NCBI GenBank assembly: GCA_002392505.1
Contig: DGHD01000061.1
Coordinates: 1-8,660, forward strand
DNA from: Christensenella sp. UBA3857
Lineage (GTDB): Bacteria > Bacillota > Clostridia > Christensenellales > CAG-138
Length of the DNA: 8,660 nucleotides
Direction of reading: 5' to 3'
Below are positions 6,726 to 8,660 of the stretch, in pieces. Position 1 is the first letter of the stretch, and every line of letters starts with the position of its first letter. The position numbers and the translations under genes are program-made. Under the pieces are notes generated by a model that was not told the DNA's origin, did not search any database, and was given only the letters and a program-made list of their open reading frames with translations.

Positions 6726-7574
6726 TTATTCGATCACTTCGGGGACGACCTCGACGCCCTCGTATTCGGAAACGAGCTCGTCGTGATATCCGGCGAGGGT
6801 GAGGCTCATGTAGGGGTTGGACCAGAATATGCCGGTGATACCGAAGGTGATTATGTTCAGAAGGGCCCAGCCGATGAACGAAAGCTCGAACACGAAGAGC
6901 TCCCACTTGTGACCGCCCATCATCTTCCAGGACTTTTTGATCGCCTCCATGGGCTTGATCGAATCGTCCTCGGCAAGCAGATAGGGTACTCGGGAGAGAC
7001 CGTACTGTATGATCAGCGAGGGGACCAGCGCCGCCGCGACGAGTATAAGCATGTAGAGCGTGTAGAGTATCACGAACGCCCACACGGGCAGCTTGGAGAG
7101 AAGGAATGCGAGCGCGATCGAAAGAAGCGTGCCGGGGATAATGATGACGAGCGCCGCCAACCCGGTGAACAGGGTGTAGAGCGCCATACCGCCGACGTTC
7201 CTGAAATAAACGTTCTTTTTGAAGCCGGAGAAGATATCCTTTATCCCGTAGCTTTCGCCGCGCATCGCCCTCAAGCCGACGTTCGCAGCGCCGACGGAGA
7301 TGATGTTGGTGCCGAATATCGAAACGATCAGCGCAAGGCCGCAGACAATGAGCGACACAAGGCAGATGATCAGTGCGAGCGCGACGCCCGCCTCGGCGGA
7401 CATTCCGTTGTCGCGCAGGACCGCCGAAAAGCCGGAGCTTAACGAGCTCCCGCCGGAGGAGAATCCCGCGACTGCGCCGGTGATCGCCATAATGATCGCG
7501 AATATGCCGACGAGCAGCCAGTACCTGCTCAAAAAGATCTTTTTGGCTTTTTCTTTTAATTCGATCCTGTTCAT
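6726..7574 (-). CDS. DUF975-family membrane protein (paralogue A, with extra hydrophobic insertion)
   Basis: A 282-residue integral membrane protein of unknown function. It begins with a short basic helix (KEKAKKIFLSRYW), followed by hydrophobic segments at about 18-38, 64-87, 127-158, 163-189 and 225-252. DUF975 hallmarks are the FSGFKK segment near 115-120, the PYLLAED...EAIKKSWKMMGGHKWELF stretch (198-227) and LSFIGW (231-236), ending in an acidic cytosolic tail. Compared with paralogue B it has about 38 extra hydrophobic residues (about 150-187) between IIPG and the PYLLAE motif, probably adding a membrane hairpin. The ATG has a moderate AGG site seven bases upstream. It has its own promoter, just after the stop of paralogue B, and a ~60-nt leader that can form alternative hairpins. 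No catalytic residues are evident. Confidence 0.87.
   Translation of the reverse strand: MNRIELKEKAKKIFLSRYWLLVGIFAIIMAITGAVAGFSSGGSSLSSGFSAVLRDNGMSAEAGVALALIICLVSLIVCGLALIVSIFGTNIISVGAANVGLRAMRGESYGIKDIFSGFKKNVYFRNVGGMALYTLFTGLAALVIIIPGTLLSIALAFLLSKLPVWAFVILYTLYMLILVAAALVPSLIIQYGLSRVPYLLAEDDSIKPMEAIKKSWKMMGGHKWELFVFELSFIGWALLNIITFGITGIFWSNPYMSLTLAGYHDELVSEYEGVEVVPEVIE
6867..6923. repeat. 57-bp identical tract shared by the two DUF975 genes (copy A)
   Basis: Base-for-base identical to 7867-7923, exactly 1000 bp away, in the same orientation. It encodes the 19 residues MMGG...FIGW in both proteins. Identity includes every synonymous position and breaks off immediately on both sides. Confidence 0.95.
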
Positions 7575-7586
7575 ATTTTTACCTGC

Positions 7587-7613
7587 GCCTTTTCGGACGA
7601 AAGGCTTCCTTTC
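7587..7613 (-). promoter_or_regulatory. Mutually exclusive leader hairpins upstream of DUF975 paralogue A
   Basis: In the leader RNA, GAAAGG (7613-7608) can pair with CCTTTC (7604-7599), or GCCTTT (7605-7600) can pair with AAAGGC (7592-7587). Both use the same CCTTT, so only one forms. The second stem ends two bases before the AGG ribosome-binding site. This is weak evidence for translational control; the first loop is only three bases. Confidence 0.3.
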
Positions 7614-7642
7614 TCGGCAAGTCTGCCGGTCTTATCGGGATC

Positions 7643-7670
7643 ATAATACCACAAAACGGTAAAGCGTCAA
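7643..7670 (-). promoter_or_regulatory. sigma-A-like promoter of DUF975 paralogue A
   Basis: TTGACG (7670-7665) and TATTAT (7648-7643) on the minus strand, 16-bp spacer. Predicted start near 7636 gives a leader of about 62 nt. Confidence 0.78.
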
Positions 7671-7696
7671 TCAAGAGCGTGTAAAATCCGTGTAAA
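7658..7696 (-). promoter_or_regulatory. Pho-box-like hexamer array with 11-bp periodicity
   Basis: On the minus strand TTTACA (7696-7691), TTTACA (7685-7680), TTGATT (7674-7669) and TTTACC (7663-7658) start exactly 11 bp apart. The first two are perfect, and the fourth near-perfect, matches to the Bacillus PhoP hexamer TT(A/C/T)A(C/T)A. The array covers about -60 to -22 of the predicted start, the place PhoP occupies in activated promoters. The upstream part is an exact direct repeat of GTGTAAAATC (7679-7688 and 7690-7699 on the plus strand). Another OmpR-family regulator would fit equally well. Confidence 0.45.
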
Positions 7697-7701
7697 ATCG
7701 A

Positions 7702-8460
7702 TCAATCGCCGATGATATCGTCGACGTCGATAGTACCGTCCTCAAGCGTGCGGTAGGTGCGCCTCCGGGCGACGAGCTCGTGATGATACCCGCCGTGAGC
7801 TATCCTCATATAAGGGAAGGCGTAGAACACGCCGACCGCGCCGCAGGTGACTGCGGTGAGGAGTATCCAGCCGATGAACGAAAGCTCGAACACGAAGAGC
7901 TCCCACTTGTGACCGCCCATCATGTCCCAGGATTTGCCGAGCGCCTCGCCCACGGAGATATCGTTTTCCTCCGCAAGTATGTAGGGGACCTGCGAAAGCC
8001 CGAGCCCGACGATGACTCCGGGCACGATGAAGCAAGCCGTCGCCAGCGCGGTGAACAGGGTGTAGAGCGCCATAGCGCCGACCACGCGCCAGTAGCGGGC
8101 TGGCTTGAAGCCGAAGAGGATGTCGCTGAAGCCGACCTTTTCGCTGCGGTAAGCGTCGAGCGAGATCTTCGCGGAGGAGACCGTGACGGGGTTCGAGACG
8201 AAAATGCAGAACGCGAGCCCGAGCCCGGAGAGTATCAGCGAAACGACGAACAGCACGCCGAACGAGAATATCCCGGAGCCGGTCGAGCTCAATACGTTGA
8301 CGCAGTCGGTCAGCGCGTCGGAAACGCTCGAGGCGTCGGAGCCGAAGCCCGCTGAGAGCTTTGTAATAACGGTGATTATCGCAAATATGCCGACGAACAG
8401 CCAATACTGCCCGCGGAACGCGCCTTTTGCCCTGTCTTTAATCGAAGCTCTGCTTGCCAT
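7702..8460 (-). CDS. DUF975-family membrane protein (paralogue B)
   Basis: A 252-residue membrane protein of unknown function, paralogous to the next gene. Shared features are an N-terminal KDRAKGAFRGQYWLFVGIFAII segment, a central ILFGFKPARYWRVVGAMALYTLFT helix, PYILAEEND, and MMGGHKWELFVFELSFIGW (180-198), followed by an acidic tail. It lacks the ~38-residue hydrophobic insertion of paralogue A and so has the more usual DUF975 layout. The start is ATG 8460: an in-frame ATG at 8514 lies upstream of the predicted transcription start near 8496. The ribosome-binding site AAGGGAGG (8480-8473) is strong but 12 bases from the ATG, longer than usual, and no alternative start lies between them. There is no terminator after the stop, so transcription may continue into paralogue A. 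Confidence 0.87.
   Translation of the reverse strand: MASRASIKDRAKGAFRGQYWLFVGIFAIITVITKLSAGFGSDASSVSDALTDCVNVLSSTGSGIFSFGVLFVVSLILSGLGLAFCIFVSNPVTVSSAKISLDAYRSEKVGFSDILFGFKPARYWRVVGAMALYTLFTALATACFIVPGVIVGLGLSQVPYILAEENDISVGEALGKSWDMMGGHKWELFVFELSFIGWILLTAVTCGAVGVFYAFPYMRIAHGGYHHELVARRRTYRTLEDGTIDVDDIIGD
7867..7923. repeat. 57-bp identical tract shared by the two DUF975 genes (copy B)
   Basis: Identical to 6867-6923. A second shared run of 26 bp (7163-7188 and 8049-8074) encodes the GMALYTLFT/GAMALYTLFT helix region. Confidence 0.95.
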
Positions 8461-8502
8461 TACGGGTAAGCGCCTCCCTTCAAAAAAGAGTATATCTGAT
8501 TC

Positions 8503-8531
8503 ATTATACACCATTTCAAATGAAATTTCAT
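8503..8531 (-). promoter_or_regulatory. sigma-A-like promoter of DUF975 paralogue B
   Basis: A perfect TATAAT (8508-8503) is preceded 17 bp upstream by ATGAAA (8531-8526), a partial -35 match. The predicted start near 8496 excludes the ATG at 8514 as translation start and supports ATG 8460. Confidence 0.65.
8513..8530. repeat. Three alternating ATTTCA/TGAAAT half-sites at the paralogue B promoter
   Basis: ATTTCA (8513-8518), TGAAAT (8521-8526) and overlapping ATTTCA (8525-8530) form two abutting dyads covering the -35 and spacer of the paralogue B promoter. They may be an operator, or simply an AT-rich coincidence. Confidence 0.35.
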
Positions 8532-8543
8532 CATCAACGCGGA

Positions 8544-8571
8544 TTTTTTTGAAAAAAACCGCCCTCGGGCG
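8544..8571 (-). terminator. Minus-strand rho-independent terminator facing DUF975 paralogue B
   Basis: Read on the minus strand, CGCCC and GGGCG (8571-8567 and 8564-8560) form a short GC stem with a very small loop, followed by G and seven T (8550-8544). It ends just before the paralogue B promoter and points away from the tRNA, so it would stop leftward transcription entering from beyond 8571. Confidence 0.6.
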
Positions 8572-8591
8572 AAATATATCTTAAAAAGGGC

Positions 8592-8619
8592 TTGCAATTT
8601 TGGAGAAACCGAGTATAAT
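8592..8619 (+). promoter_or_regulatory. sigma-A-like promoter of the tRNA gene
   Basis: TTGCAA (8592-8597) and a perfect TATAAT (8614-8619), 16-bp spacer. Predicted start near 8626, about 13 nt before the mature tRNA 5' end. The -10 lies inside the symmetric GAGTAT-A-ATACTC (8611-8623). Confidence 0.8.
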
Positions 8620-8638
8620 ACTCCTTGCAAAACGAAAT

Positions 8639-8660
8639 GCACCTTTAGCTCAGTTGGTAG
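8639..8660 (+). tRNA. 5' end of a tRNA gene, rest outside the window
   Basis: The last 22 bases fit the first part of a tRNA: acceptor strand GCACCTT (8639-8645), T8-A9, the D-stem GCTC (8648-8651), and the D-loop AGTTGGTA with the conserved GG, entering the second half of the D-stem. The anticodon is beyond the edge, so the amino acid cannot be named. A well-formed promoter directly upstream supports the call. Confidence 0.85.

Noticed and set aside
8460..8642. 60-residue minus-strand frame near the right edge
   Set aside because: It overlaps the paralogue B promoter, the minus-strand terminator and the tRNA promoter, and reads into the tRNA gene.

Overview
The window looks like chromosomal DNA from an endospore-forming, GC-rich member of the Firmicutes, probably an uncultured gut-type Clostridia lineage. 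The evidence is a SpoIID-type sporulation protein with its Cys-rich metal loop, A/G-rich Shine-Dalgarno sequences, sigma-A-like promoters, a clostridial-style MATE exporter, a CapA-family lipoprotein and tandem DUF975 membrane proteins. Taxonomy is inferred from gene content only. No mobile element, phage gene, CRISPR array or obvious defence system is visible.

Layout. Bases 1-1503 (minus strand) are a two-gene operon with its own promoter: a six-helix DUF308/HdeD-like membrane protein, then an ABC1/UbiB/ADCK atypical kinase that starts inside the previous stop codon and runs off the left edge. Bases 1588-2569 (minus) are a single-gene unit encoding a stand-alone ABC-type ATPase of the COG3910 kind. 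A 123-bp divergent intergenic region with two palindromes separates it from spoIID (2635-3768, plus). Bases 3795-6716 (plus) are a second operon: promoter, MATE exporter, CapA lipoprotein (ATGA overlap), then a perfect 36-nt bidirectional terminator. The convergent right-hand block (6726-8531, minus) holds two tandem DUF975 membrane-protein paralogues, each with its own promoter. At the right edge a plus-strand promoter drives a tRNA gene of which only the first ~22 nt are in the window.

How the genes work together. Most units are membrane or envelope related (DUF308, SpoIID, MATE, CapA, DUF975 x2), but the sequence gives no evidence of one integrated pathway. The two overlapping gene pairs are the best-supported functional links. 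The most interesting signals are regulatory and evolutionary. Hexamers at 11-bp intervals upstream of the first DUF975 gene resemble a PhoP/OmpR-family binding site. A 57-bp identical tract between the two DUF975 paralogues suggests gene conversion. One paralogue carries an extra ~38-residue hydrophobic insertion. I do not see a convincing new multi-gene system here.
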